A DNA stretch of 64,000 nucleotides from Alkalicoccus halolimnae (GCF_008014775.2 NZ_CP144914.1:806001-870000), one strand, 5' to 3'; counted from the first letter of the stretch, positions 1 through 9,788 are shown. Numbers and translations: made by a program. Notes: generated by a model not told the origin, from the letters alone.

Positions 1-606
1 CAGTCCGTCGGCAGCCATATACGTATGCGCAATGCCTGTCGGGCAGCCTGTAACTGCGACGAAAAACGGTGTGGAGGAATCAGTGACAGCCGCCCGCTGC
101 TTATCTTTTTCTGCCTGTTCAGCTTTTTCCGCTTCGGCTGCTGCGAGCTTTTCTTTTTCTTTGGAATCAACCGCTTTCAAAATCTCCTCTTCGGAATCAG
201 CTGAGAGCAGCGTCTGGCGGAAGTCTTCATCCATCAAAAGTGTTGAAAGGCGGGAGAGAGCCTGAAGGTGCGTTTCATTTGCGCCTTCACTTGCAGCGAT
301 CATGAAAAACAAATGTGCTTTTTCTCCGTCCAGGGAGTCGTAATCGATACCGTCCTGCGTTCGTCCGAAGACGATAGCAGGCTCCGTCACTGCAGCAACC
401 TTCGCGTGAGGAATTGCGACGCCTTCTCCAATCCCGGTGGAGCTCTGGGACTCTCTTTCTTTAATTGCTTCGATAAATGCATTTCGGTCTGTGAGGTGAC
501 CGGCTGTGTCCAGCTTCGCTGCAAGCTCATGGATAACATCTTCTTTGGAGCGGGCAGTTAAATCCAGAATCATCGTGTCCTTTTTCAACAGCTCTGTAAT
601 GTTCAT
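1..606 (-). CDS. fruA: PTS fructose transporter EIIABC, N-terminal part (cut by window edge)
   Basis: Membrane permease that imports fructose and phosphorylates it to fructose 1-phosphate. Only the first 202 codons are present. Residues 1-145 form the EIIA domain: the phosphoacceptor His lies in GIGEGVAIPHAK. An Ala/Glu/Lys-rich linker follows, and the EIIB domain begins with FFVAVTGCPTGIAHT, whose Cys is the second phosphorylation site. EIIC lies off the window. The ATG overlaps the fruK stop by four bases (ATGA), so translation is likely coupled. It is the last visible gene of fruR-fruK-fruA and should be controlled by FruR. Confidence 0.95.
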   Translation of the reverse strand, partial: MNITELLKKDTMILDLTARSKEDVIHELAAKLDTAGHLTDRNAFIEAIKERESQSSTGIGEGVAIPHAKVAAVTEPAIVFGRTQDGIDYDSLDGEKAHLFFMIAASEGANETHLQALSRLSTLLMDEDFRQTLLSADSEEEILKAVDSKEKEKLAAAEAEKAEQAEKDKQRAAVTDSSTPFFVAVTGCPTGIAHTYMAADGL

Positions 607-1532
607 GTCTTTTCCCCCTTTTTAAAGTGCGTGACTTGAATCTCCGGAAGCAGCTGCTCCATCGACTCACGGGTAACAAAATTTTGTGAAAAAGCGGTGG
701 CGGAACCAAACGCTGTAGAGTATTGAAGCGCTTTTTCTATATCCTGGTGCTGCTCGTAGCTGTAAAGAAATCCCGCAACCATCGAATCGCCGGCGCCGAC
801 CGAGTTTTTCACCGTTCCATTTGGAATGGTAGCTGTCAGCACGGCATCAGCTGTAACAAGCAGGGCCGGTTGTCCACCGCGGGAGACGAGAACGTTTTCA
901 GCTCCGTCCTGAACGGCTTTTTCAGCGAGCATGATCACTTCTTCTATAGTTTCGGCACGCTCGTTGTATAATCCTTCCAGTTCGGCGATGTTCGGTTTAA
1001 TCAGAAAGGGTTCTGCCTGCAGGGCGAGTCGGAGAGGTTCTCCGCTCGTATCCACGACTGTTCTGACTCCGTTTGCTTTTGCTTCTGCCGCCAGTTTGTA
1101 ATAAGCGTCCGGCGGGAGCGTACCGGGCAGGCTTCCGGAAAGAACGAGTGTATCTCCGGAAGCTAAAGAGGCAATCTGTTGCTGAAGGCTCTCGACATCC
1201 GCTTCAGAAATATCCGGGGACATGCCGTTAACTTCTGTTTCTGATTCCGTTTTCAGCTTCACATTGATCCGTGTCGTTCCTTTTACAGGGACGAAAGCAG
1301 TATCGAGACCCTGCTGACGGAGTTCCGTTTCGATAAATGTACCTGTGAAGCCAGCCGTAAAACCAAACAGTTTTGTAGGAATGCCGAAAGAGTCGAGCAC
1401 TTTCGATACGTTAATACCTTTTCCCCCGGGAACGATATACTGATCGACGGCCCGGTTCGTTTCCCCAAGCTTGAAATTGTCTACTCGAACAAGGTAATCA
1501 ATCGACGGGTTCAAGGTTACTGTGTAGATCAT
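603..1532 (-). CDS. fruK: 1-phosphofructokinase
   Basis: PfkB-family sugar kinase, 309 residues, normal length. It phosphorylates fructose 1-phosphate, the product of FruA, to fructose 1,6-bisphosphate in the cytoplasm. The N-terminus MIYTVTLNPSIDYLV is typical, the first PfkB signature is GGKGINVSKVL near residue 38, and the second, with the catalytic Asp, is NSVGAGDSMVAGFL near residue 245. Its ATG overlaps the fruR stop by four bases and its stop overlaps the fruA start, giving a tight three-gene operon. Confidence 0.96.
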   Translation of the reverse strand: MIYTVTLNPSIDYLVRVDNFKLGETNRAVDQYIVPGGKGINVSKVLDSFGIPTKLFGFTAGFTGTFIETELRQQGLDTAFVPVKGTTRINVKLKTESETEVNGMSPDISEADVESLQQQIASLASGDTLVLSGSLPGTLPPDAYYKLAAEAKANGVRTVVDTSGEPLRLALQAEPFLIKPNIAELEGLYNERAETIEEVIMLAEKAVQDGAENVLVSRGGQPALLVTADAVLTATIPNGTVKNSVGAGDSMVAGFLYSYEQHQDIEKALQYSTAFGSATAFSQNFVTRESMEQLLPEIQVTHFKKGEKT

Positions 1533-2287
1533 GTTTTCACCGCCTCAATAGAAGTATATTCTGAGAGCTGTTCGAGATACTCAGCCGTTTCTTCACTGGC
1601 TTCGGTAATTAAATCGGCTTCCTCAAGGGAGGCAAAACGGGTAAACGATGTGCGGTCGAGCTTCGAGGCATCGGCGAGAACGTAGGCCTGCTGGGCTTCT
1701 TCGATCGCCAGCTGTTTAATGTAGGCTTCCTCAGGATCGGGTGTGGAATAGCCGAACTCCTGGTCGATTCCGTTCGTTCCAATAAATGCTTTGTCGAAGC
1801 GGTATTGTCGCATGGCTTCCTGTGCTGTTTTGCCGACGAAAGCATGTGTGCCTGTTTTGACATAGCCTCCGATAACATAAGTGCGGAAGCCATAATGGAT
1901 AGCAGTTTCTATAATATTCAGTCCGTTAGTGACAATGGTGACGTTTTTTGCCTGAATGTGACTGATTATTGCTTCTGTAGTAGTGCCGGCGTCAATATAA
2001 ATCGAATCGCCATCTTCTACAAGCTTTGCGGCCAATTGGCCTATGCGCCGCTTTTCCTCAGTGTAAGACACCTTTTTCTCCGTCATGTCCGGTTCATCGG
2101 ACTTACGGGAAGGGAGGGAGGCACCTCCATGTATGCGCTTTAATTTCTGCTTACGCTCGAGCTCACTTAAGTCGCGGCGGATCGTTGACTCTGATGCGCC
2201 GGTAGCCTGAGTGAGTTCGGCAAGCTTGGCAACCTTCTGCTGCTTCAGGATGGAAAGAATGATATCCTGGCGTTCAAACGTTAACAT
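1529..2287 (-). CDS. fruR: DeoR-family repressor of the fructose operon
   Basis: 252 residues, normal for the DeoR family. An N-terminal winged helix (about residues 1-57, with the STIRRDLSELE recognition region) is followed by a DeoR-type sugar-phosphate sensor domain (IYIDAGTTTEAI near residue 95 and VLADASKLDRTSF near 205). The sensor probably binds fructose 1-phosphate or fructose 1,6-bisphosphate. First gene of fruR-fruK-fruA; the ribosome site GAGGTGATGG lies just upstream. Direct repeats over its promoter suggest autoregulation. Confidence 0.93.
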   Translation of the reverse strand: MLTFERQDIILSILKQQKVAKLAELTQATGASESTIRRDLSELERKQKLKRIHGGASLPSRKSDEPDMTEKKVSYTEEKRRIGQLAAKLVEDGDSIYIDAGTTTEAIISHIQAKNVTIVTNGLNIIETAIHYGFRTYVIGGYVKTGTHAFVGKTAQEAMRQYRFDKAFIGTNGIDQEFGYSTPDPEEAYIKQLAIEEAQQAYVLADASKLDRTSFTRFASLEEADLITEASEETAEYLEQLSEYTSIEAVKT

Positions 2288-2314
2288 CTGCCATCACCTC
2301 GTTTTCTTATCCTT

Positions 2315-2366
2315 ATCATAAAACACAAAGCGGTCAAAAGCAATCATTATTTATCAAAAACAATCA
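2315..2366 (-). promoter_or_regulatory. fruR promoter with two direct-repeat operator candidates
   Basis: On the minus strand a sigma-A promoter can be drawn as TTGCTT (2338-2343), 17-bp spacer, TATGAT (2315-2320). Two near-identical 13-mers, TCAAAAGCAATCA at 2334-2346 and TCAAAAACAATCA at 2354-2366 (plus-strand reading), lie 20 bp apart, about two helical turns. Direct-repeat operators fit DeoR-type FruR repressors. The promoter is inferred, the repeats are visible. Confidence 0.6.
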
Positions 2367-2510
2367 GTTATTTTTAAAAACTTTCATCAATAGAATAAAA
2401 TTCCCTTTCTCTTGTTGTAAATCCAGGGGAAATCGCTGCAGATCTGCCGGGGAGGATTCCCTCGGATGCTACTGAAGTTCTTGTGGGGCCACTTCTTCTA
2501 CAGACATGTT

Positions 2511-2606
2511 TTCCGATTCGTTTTGATTTTCAATGACAGAAAGCCCGATGGTTGAACGAAGAATGTACAAAGGTAGAAATCTGAACCAGGGCAGAAACGC
2601 CTGTGC
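2511..2606. repeat. Dispersed repeat fragment (module E)
   Basis: Part of the 2.3-2.8 kb gap between fruR and galK. The stretch is clearly similar to 51651-51745, sharing GTACAAAGGTAGAA / GTACCAAGGTAGAA and CCAGGGCAGA. At 51.7 kb the module is joined to a complete family A repeat; here it stands alone with degraded flanks to about 2670. No coding potential was seen. Confidence 0.6.
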
Positions 2607-2722
2607 GCAGATTTTCCCGGATGTCAGGGAAGTCCCATGCTTTCTCCGAGGGAGGTTTCTATAATTCGTCCTCCACTTTCGAGGAGATATAAAATAACGT
2701 TTTCTTTTTTTTAAAGATGCGT

Positions 2723-2761
2723 TATACTAACAGTAATTCATTTATTAATTAATTTAATTAA
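2723..2761 (+). promoter_or_regulatory. galK promoter region with 8-1-8 palindromic operator
   Basis: A -10 hexamer TATACT sits at 2723-2728; the -35 is weak. Immediately downstream, at 2745-2761, lies the perfect palindrome TTAATTAATTTAATTAA (8-1-8). AT-rich palindromes of this kind are typical operators of ROK/XylR-type repressors, and a ROK regulator closes the galactose operon. The galK ribosome site AGGAGG follows about 20 bp later. Confidence 0.55.
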
Positions 2762-2796
2762 GTTGATAAAGCGATTACGAATAGGAGGCATTATTA

Positions 2797-3960
<1,164 letters not shown>

Positions 3961-4037
3961 AGCTGAAAGCTTTTTCTTCGACAGACCGGCAGTGACTTTT
4001 CTCAGTAACAACACCTACTATATGAGGAGGAATAAAT

Positions 4038-5042
4038 ATGGCGGTATTAATATGTGGAGGAGCAGGGTACATTGGCAGCCATGCCGCTGCCGAACTTCTC
4101 GAACGAAACGAAGACGTGATTATTATTGATAACCTGCAGACCGGTCACGTGGAATCCGTACTTAAGGGAGCCGTTTTTTATGAAGGGGATCTCCGGGATG
4201 AGAAAATTATGGACGAGATTTTTTCCGCTCACGATATTACGGACGTGATGCATTTTGCAGCGGATTCGCTCGTCGGTGTGAGCATGAAAGAACCTCTCGA
4301 ATACTATGATAATAACGTTTACGGAGCGCTCTGCCTGCTTAAAAAAATGTACCAGTACGAAGTGAAGCGGATTGTTTTTTCTTCGACCGCGGCGACTTAC
4401 GGAGAACCGGAAACGGTCCCGATTACAGAAGAAACGCCGGCAAAACCGACAAATCCTTACGGTCAGACGAAACTTGCAATGGAAGATATGATGCACTGGT
4501 GCAGCGAAGCCTACGGGATGGAATTTACGGCGCTCCGCTATTTTAATGTAGCAGGTGCTCATCCGCATGTTGATATTGGAGAAGATCATAAGCCGGAAAC
4601 GCACCTCATTCCTATTATCCTTCAGACAGCTCTTGGACAGAGGGAAAAAATATACGTATTCGGCGATGATTACCCGACAGAAGACGGGACGTGCATCCGT
4701 GACTACATTCACGTTAAAGATTTGATCCAGGCTCATATCCTTGCTCTCGACTACCTTCGGGATGGAGGAGCTTCGGACGTATTTAATCTTGGCAACGGCA
4801 GCGGATTCAGTGTGCAGGAAGTTATTGATACGGTGGAAAAAGTGACTGGAAAAACCATTCCCCGTGAAATAGCACCGAGACGTGCCGGGGATCCGCCGGT
4901 CCTGATTGCTTCTTCTGAAAAAGCAAAGCGCGTTTTAAACTGGAAGCCGGAATACGCCGATCTGGGATCGATTGTGCAGACGGCCTGGGACTGGCACCGC
5001 AGACATCCACAAGGATACAGCGAAGGAGATGATTCCAAATGA
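4038..5042 (+). CDS. galE: UDP-glucose 4-epimerase
   Basis: 334 residues, extended SDR family. It interconverts UDP-galactose and UDP-glucose using bound NAD. The NAD-binding GGAGYIGSHAAAEL is at the N-terminus, the catalytic Tyr-Lys pair is in NPYGQTKLAMEDM near residue 147 with the Ser/Thr in FSSTAATYGE, and the C-terminal part carries GDPPVLIAS. The ribosome site ATGAGGAGG precedes the ATG. Its end overlaps galT by four bases, so the two are probably translationally coupled. Confidence 0.97.
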   Translation: MAVLICGGAGYIGSHAAAELLERNEDVIIIDNLQTGHVESVLKGAVFYEGDLRDEKIMDEIFSAHDITDVMHFAADSLVGVSMKEPLEYYDNNVYGALCLLKKMYQYEVKRIVFSSTAATYGEPETVPITEETPAKPTNPYGQTKLAMEDMMHWCSEAYGMEFTALRYFNVAGAHPHVDIGEDHKPETHLIPIILQTALGQREKIYVFGDDYPTEDGTCIRDYIHVKDLIQAHILALDYLRDGGASDVFNLGNGSGFSVQEVIDTVEKVTGKTIPREIAPRRAGDPPVLIASSEKAKRVLNWKPEYADLGSIVQTAWDWHRRHPQGYSEGDDSK

Positions 5043-6550
5043 TTGATGCGGCATTAAACGAACTGACGGCTTACGCGGAGGCGAAACAGCTGATCACGGA
5101 AGAAGACATGATCTACAGTAAAAACCAGCTTCTCGAAGCGCTGCACCTGGATGAATCGGCAGAAAATCCGCAGCCGCAGAAGCCAAAACGGAATCTGCCT
5201 GAAATAATGAAGGATATTCTTGACTGGGCGGCTCAAGAGGGCGTACTCGAAAATGATACCGTCACAGAACGGGATCTGCTGGACACAAAGCTCATGGGCA
5301 TTTTTACCGACCGCCCTTCAGCAGTTACTAAAACTTTCCGAAGTATTCAGGATAATTCGGGAATAGAAGCAGCTACAGCCTGGTTTTACGAATGGAATCA
5401 GGATGTTCACTATATCCGGCGCGACAGAATCGCTAAAAATATGAGCTGGAGTACGCCGACCGATTATGGTGATCTGGATATTACAGTTAACCTCTCCAAA
5501 CCGGAAAAGGATCCAAAGGAAATTCAGAAAGCGAAAAATGTTTCCACGGCGAATTACCCGCTCTGCCTGCTCTGTAAGGAAAACGTCGGCTATGCAGGGC
5601 GGCTGAATCATCCGGCACGCCATAATCTGCGGACAATTCCGGTTACCCTGAACGGGGAAGACTGGCACGTGCAGTTTTCTCCCTATGTCTATTACCATGA
5701 ACATGCGATCGTTTTAAAAGCCGAGCACGATCCGATGAGGATCACAAAAGAAACGTTTCAGCGGCTTCTCGATTTTGTCGAGCAGTATCCGCACTATTTC
5801 ATCGGTTCCAACGCCGATCTTCCTATAGTAGGGGGCTCGATTCTGAGCCACGATCACTACCAGGCAGGCAGGTACGAATTTCCGATGGCGAGAGCAGCGG
5901 AAGAAGAAACAATCCCTCTCTCCGGATTCGACGGGGTCACAGCTTCAAAAGTGAAATGGCCGATGTCCGTCGTCCGCGTAAAAGGACCAGATAAACGCTC
6001 CGTCGTTCTTGCGAGTGACTATATTCTGAAAGAATGGAAAGAATACGAAGATGCTTCTGTTGGAATTTATCCTTACTCCGGTTCGGAGCCGCACCATACG
6101 ATCACTCCGATAGCAAGATACCGGAGCGGAATGTTTGAAATTGATCTTGTCCTGCGGAATAACCGGACATCCGAAGAGCATCCGATGGGAATTTTTCATC
6201 CGCACGAGGAAGTCCATCATATTAAGAAAGAAAATATTGGACTAATTGAAGTGATGGGACTGGCTGTCCTGCCGGGCCGTTTAAAACAGGAGCTGCAGGA
6301 AACAGGAGAAGCGCTTTTGACAGCAGACCCCGAAGCCGAGCTCCAAAACAATGAGCTTATATCCAAGCATAAAAACTGGGCTCTGAAAGTCAAAGCGGGG
6401 CACCCGGAATTTTCCGAAGTGACACAGGAAAAAATTCTTCAGCAGGAAACAGGACTCGTATTTGCAGAGATTCTCAGCCATTCCGGCGTGTTCAAAAGAG
6501 ATGAAGCCGGCCAGCAGGCATTTTTGAAATTTTTGAAGTCACTCGGGTAG
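5039..6550 (+). CDS. galT: UDP-glucose--hexose-1-phosphate uridylyltransferase, Firmicute type
   Basis: 503 residues, the long GalT type of Bacilli, unlike the roughly 350-residue enterobacterial form. It transfers UMP from UDP-glucose to galactose 1-phosphate, completing the Leloir pathway. Conserved stretches include CKENVGYAGRLNHPARHN, HEHAIVL and GGSILSHDHYQAGRYEFP, the last probably holding the histidines of the uridylyl-transfer site. The start overlaps galE by four bases. Confidence 0.95.
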   Translation: MIDAALNELTAYAEAKQLITEEDMIYSKNQLLEALHLDESAENPQPQKPKRNLPEIMKDILDWAAQEGVLENDTVTERDLLDTKLMGIFTDRPSAVTKTFRSIQDNSGIEAATAWFYEWNQDVHYIRRDRIAKNMSWSTPTDYGDLDITVNLSKPEKDPKEIQKAKNVSTANYPLCLLCKENVGYAGRLNHPARHNLRTIPVTLNGEDWHVQFSPYVYYHEHAIVLKAEHDPMRITKETFQRLLDFVEQYPHYFIGSNADLPIVGGSILSHDHYQAGRYEFPMARAAEEETIPLSGFDGVTASKVKWPMSVVRVKGPDKRSVVLASDYILKEWKEYEDASVGIYPYSGSEPHHTITPIARYRSGMFEIDLVLRNNRTSEEHPMGIFHPHEEVHHIKKENIGLIEVMGLAVLPGRLKQELQETGEALLTADPEAELQNNELISKHKNWALKVKAGHPEFSEVTQEKILQQETGLVFAEILSHSGVFKRDEAGQQAFLKFLKSLG

Positions 6551-6565
6551 GAAGGAGGAAGCAGC

Positions 6566-7765
6566 ATGGCATCGCAGCACACGGGCAGTTTTCATATGAT
6601 GAAATCACTCAACCGCTCCCTTATATTAAATACGATACGCCAAAACGGTGCTATTTCCCGCTCAGAGATTGCCAAAGCAACAAAGCTGACTCCACCGACC
6701 GTCACGAACCTTGTCAATGAACTGCTGGAAGAAAATCTCGTTTATGAAAGCAGTGCCGGAGAGTCAAAAGGCGGGAGAAAACCTATCCTGTTAAAAATCA
6801 AATCCGACAGCCGGTTTATTATCGGCATCGATATCGGAGTGCGGAAGATGCGGATCGCCCTAAGTGACATGGATGCCCGTCTTCTTAAGCAGGAGCTGAT
6901 TCCTATGCCCGGGTCCCTCACGAAAACAACCTTCCTCGAATTTCTGCAGCATCACGTCGGGACGTTTATGAGAAGTATCGACGAACGCCGGGAGAAGCTG
7001 ATCGGCATAGGTGCCGCGATGCATGGAATAGTCGATCACCGCACGGGCAATTCAATCCACGCCCCTACGCTCGGCATAAGAAACATTCCTGTTAAAGAAG
7101 CACTGGAGGAAGTATCCGGACTGCCGGTGCGGGTGGAAAACGACGCGAAAGCAATGGCTCTAGGGGAAAAATGGTTTGGTGCCGGAAGAAATGTCGACAG
7201 CTTTCTCTGCTTAAATATAGGGGAAGGTATTGGAGCAGGACTGGTTATCGATAACACTCTTTTTCACGGCCATAACAGCCTCGCCGGGGAAATCGGCCAC
7301 ATGATGATAGAGAAAGACGGCCCTGTCTGTTCCTGCGGCAGAAGCGGCTGTCTGCAGACATTTGCATCCGGGGAAGCGATGAGACGCCGCATGAAAGCAA
7401 AACTGGAAACAGGAGCGGCTTCTTCCTTGAAAGCCGCGGACTCTCCGGACGGCGCAGCTATTTTTGAGGCGGCGGAGAAAGGCGATGAATTAAGCCGGGA
7501 AGTCCTTTCGGAAACAGGTGACTATCTCGGTACAGGGCTCGTAAACGCTGTCCATTTCATCAACCCGCCATTAATCATTCTCGGCGGGGGAGTCGCAAAG
7601 GCAGGGAAGTATCTGCTTCCATCTATTAAAAAAGTGATGAAGGACCGGGCTTTAAGTGAAGAAGCCGGAGAAACGGAAGTAGAAGTTTCGTATTTGGGAG
7701 AAGAAGGGTCGCTCATTGGCGCCTGTACGCTCATTCTCGCCGAACTTTTTGAAATCCCGGATTAG
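6566..7765 (+). CDS. ROK-family transcriptional regulator of the galactose operon
   Basis: 399 residues. An N-terminal winged helix (about 10-70, LTPPTVTNLVNELLEENL) precedes a ROK sugar-kinase-like domain with a phosphate-binding loop (IGIDIGVRKMRIAL), the ROK zinc motif CSCGRSGCL near residue 255, and INPPLIILGGG. This is the XylR/NagC layout of a sugar-sensing repressor. The gene follows galT by 15 bp with a GGAAGGAGG ribosome site, so it is probably cotranscribed. Its likely target is the palindrome before galK; the effector (galactose or an operon intermediate) is inferred only from position. Confidence 0.88.
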   Translation: MASQHTGSFHMMKSLNRSLILNTIRQNGAISRSEIAKATKLTPPTVTNLVNELLEENLVYESSAGESKGGRKPILLKIKSDSRFIIGIDIGVRKMRIALSDMDARLLKQELIPMPGSLTKTTFLEFLQHHVGTFMRSIDERREKLIGIGAAMHGIVDHRTGNSIHAPTLGIRNIPVKEALEEVSGLPVRVENDAKAMALGEKWFGAGRNVDSFLCLNIGEGIGAGLVIDNTLFHGHNSLAGEIGHMMIEKDGPVCSCGRSGCLQTFASGEAMRRRMKAKLETGAASSLKAADSPDGAAIFEAAEKGDELSREVLSETGDYLGTGLVNAVHFINPPLIILGGGVAKAGKYLLPSIKKVMKDRALSEEAGETEVEVSYLGEEGSLIGACTLILAELFEIPD

Positions 7766-7780
7766 TGGGCAGGCAACTTC

Positions 7781-7828
7781 TTTTCATCAATCTCTAAATC
7801 CGCTACAATGGAAAGAAGGATTTAGAGA
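7781..7828 (+). promoter_or_regulatory. Promoter of the LOV-STAS gene inside an 11-bp inverted repeat
   Basis: TCTCTAAATCC (7791-7801) and GGATTTAGAGA (7818-7828) are a perfect 11-bp inverted repeat with a 16-nt centre. A -10-like TACAAT (7804-7809) lies in the centre and TTTTCA (7781-7786) is a possible -35 at 17 bp. No T-run follows, so an operator bracketing the -10 is more likely than a terminator of the preceding operon. Confidence 0.5.
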
Positions 7829-7846
7829 AGGAAAAGGGGAGATCTC

Positions 7847-8614
7847 GTGGTAACCGATTTACAGGATTTGAAAAATAAAGTGCTGGAAAAGACGCAGCTG
7901 GTGTTTATCATCAGCGATCCGAATCAGCCGGATAACCCAATTATTTACGCGAACGAAGGATTTGCAAATTTGACGGGGTACAGCCAGGAAGACATTATCG
8001 GGCACAACTGCAGATTTTTGCAGGGAAAAGACACCGACCCGGATACGGTGCAGGAAATCCGTGATGCCATCCATAACAAAAACCCCGTCTCTGTAGAAAT
8101 TCTTAATTATAAAAAAGACGGCACGCCGTTCTGGAATCTGCTTCATATTGACCCGATCTATCTGGAAAAAGAAGCACAGTACTATTTTGTAGGAATCCAG
8201 AAAGATATTGATGAATACAAAACAGCGCAGGAAAAGCTGAAAAAATACGATAAAGAAATCGAACTTCTTTCCACGCCGCTCGTACCTGTAAAAGATGGAA
8301 TTTCTGTCCTGCCGTTAATCGGCAGCATTGATCAGGAGAGAATGGACCTGATTGTCGACCGGGTCATTCCGGAACTTGAGAAGTGGGACATCGAGAAGTT
8401 GATTCTTGATTTATCCGGCTTTCAGGATATAGACGAGGCGGCGATGCGCGGGATTTTTCAGCTTGGCGATATATTGAAGCTGAAAGGCATTTCCATGATC
8501 ATTACCGGCATTACTCCTAAAATTGCAATGCGGACACGCGGACTCGATATCGATTTTTCGTCGCTGGACACGTATGGATCAGTGAAGCAGGCGATAGAAT
8601 CTCTGGAAATATAA
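7847..8614 (+). CDS. LOV-STAS blue-light photoreceptor (YtvA/PfyP-like)
   Basis: 255 residues, close to B. subtilis YtvA. The LOV (PAS) domain spans about residues 10-125, with the flavin-adduct motif GHNCRFLQG and its photoactive Cys at residue 55. A helical J-alpha-like linker (about 125-145) leads to a C-terminal STAS domain. In B. subtilis such proteins sit in the stressosome beside RsbR proteins and raise sigma-B activity in blue light; a complete rsb operon lies at 55 kb. GTG start with GGGGAG spaced correctly. Monocistronic, followed by a shared terminator at 8886. Confidence 0.92.
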   Translation: MVTDLQDLKNKVLEKTQLVFIISDPNQPDNPIIYANEGFANLTGYSQEDIIGHNCRFLQGKDTDPDTVQEIRDAIHNKNPVSVEILNYKKDGTPFWNLLHIDPIYLEKEAQYYFVGIQKDIDEYKTAQEKLKKYDKEIELLSTPLVPVKDGISVLPLIGSIDQERMDLIVDRVIPELEKWDIEKLILDLSGFQDIDEAAMRGIFQLGDILKLKGISMIITGITPKIAMRTRGLDIDFSSLDTYGSVKQAIESLEI

Positions 8615-8689
8615 GATGCAGCTTCAAAGATTTTAAAAATATTTACTTATCCACGTGGTTCTCGATACTTCTTTGAAAACATGCGTTTT

Positions 8690-8876
8690 TCTTCTTTCCT
8701 GTGTTTACCAGCGGAGGCTTTCCCTGGAGTCTGTTTTCAGCTGTTTCCGGCTCGCTGGATAGGGGCGTCAGACTTCACTTGATCCCGAGGAAGTCCCCGT
8801 CGTCCGCTCTGGAAAGCGTTCCTATGGAAACGAAAGCGTACGTTTATCGCTTATCTGCTTTATTTTCAAGGCAGCT
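8690..8876. repeat. Dispersed repeat family A, degraded copy with intact right end
   Basis: The right half (from about 8811) carries the family signature GGAAAGCG, ATGGAAACGAAAGCG, then TTTATTTTCAAGGCAGC. The left half has the CCAGCGGAGGCTTTCC-type sequence seen in other copies in altered form. It abuts the terminator at 8886. Short open frames inside it are products of the repeat, not genes. Confidence 0.75.
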
Positions 8877-8885
8877 AATAAAAAA

Positions 8886-8924
8886 AGAGAAGCCCTGGCC
8901 GATTTTTCCGGTCAGGGCTTCTCT
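8886..8924. terminator. Bidirectional rho-independent terminator
   Basis: Stem AGAGAAGCCCTG / CAGGGCTTCTCT (12 bp, perfect) with an A-run before and T-rich tract after it. It lies between the convergent LOV-STAS gene and the small membrane-protein gene and can serve both. Confidence 0.85.
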
Positions 8925-8975
8925 TTCTTGTTTATAAACATTTTCCATTGTTTCAGTCCTGAAGCAGCAGGAGCT

Positions 8976-9362
8976 TCAAATATCGTCCGGTGTTTTTATA
9001 GCTATAACGAGAAACAAAAAGAAACTGACAGTGAGAACGGTTCCGCTGATGATGTAATAAAGAAGCGTGAAGAGTTCTGGTAAAGGAACGACATCCATCA
9101 TAAAGACGTACATACCGGAACAAAGGCCGATCGTGCCGATAAGGCCGGTCCAGACGTGGATAGTGGTGAGAAGTCCTTTTTTAGGCTTGTATACTTTGTA
9201 GTAAATTGCCCATGAGAATAAAGTCAGCCAGCCGACAACAAGTACGTGGGCGTGAATCGGGCGGAGAGCCGGAGAGCCGGAACCGGCCATGTGGCCTCCC
9301 ATAAACGTACCGATAACACCGAATACTGCTGCAGCGATTAACAGCATTTTACTATGAGACAT
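8976..9362 (-). CDS. Small four-helix membrane protein, haem-copper oxidase subunit I-like
   Basis: 128 residues with four predicted membrane helices. The pattern RPIHAHVLVVGWLTLFSW in helix 2 resembles a haem-ligand helix of the haem-copper oxidase / nitric oxide reductase subunit I family, but the protein is only a quarter of the usual length, so function is open. It is not an obvious fragment: it has its own ribosome site and terminator. ATG 9362 is preferred over ATG 9368 because the GGAG lies only two bases from the latter. No partner oxidase genes lie nearby. Confidence 0.7.
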   Translation of the reverse strand: MSHSKMLLIAAAVFGVIGTFMGGHMAGSGSPALRPIHAHVLVVGWLTLFSWAIYYKVYKPKKGLLTTIHVWTGLIGTIGLCSGMYVFMMDVVPLPELFTLLYYIISGTVLTVSFFLFLVIAIKTPDDI

Positions 9363-9788
9363 GTGCATTGCTCCTTTTTTCGCAAATAATCATACCTTCT
9401 CCAGTATAGTAAAAACTGTCGTGAAGCGCCAAAGAACTTTCTGTGACAGGGAGGTTGATAGTATAATAGACCGACGGATAGATTACTGTACCTGCTTTCC
9501 GATGAATCGGCCTCCATTTTATTAAATACAGGTACCGTTCGGCGTTTGGTCAGGAGCAGGAGCTTCTTATTCACTATCCTGCCTTGAGGAAAACAGGGTT
9601 TACGAAAGAGGTGCATCACCAAAGAAAAAAAGTCCGCTGGAGGAAATAGGCGGAATAATACATAACGATGGCATAAAAATCAGATAATAATAAAGGTTTT
9701 TTATTTGTAATTATTAAAAATAAGCATGTATAATACAAACTGCAGGTTAAAATTAAGATGCACATTTTAAAAGGAGGTCAAACTACAT
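9363..9788. other. Intergenic region upstream of the catalase gene
   Basis: About 425 bp between divergent genes. Apart from the catalase promoter and PerR-like box at its right end I see no coding potential, strong hairpin or family A repeat. A minus-strand open frame here has no ribosome site and unnatural composition. Confidence 0.5.
9705..9734 (+). promoter_or_regulatory. Catalase promoter with PerR-like box
   Basis: TTGTAATTATTAAAA at 9705-9719 matches the PerR consensus TTATAATNATTATAA at 12 of 14 defined positions. It overlaps the likely -35 (TTGTAA, 9705-9710); the -10 TATAAT is at 9729-9734 with an 18-bp spacer. Repressor binding here would block RNA polymerase, matching the known peroxide control of vegetative catalases in Bacillus. 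Confidence 0.65.

Noticed and set aside
9338..9622. Minus-strand open frame upstream of the small membrane protein
   Set aside because: It overlaps that gene's start, lacks a ribosome site and has no recognisable features.
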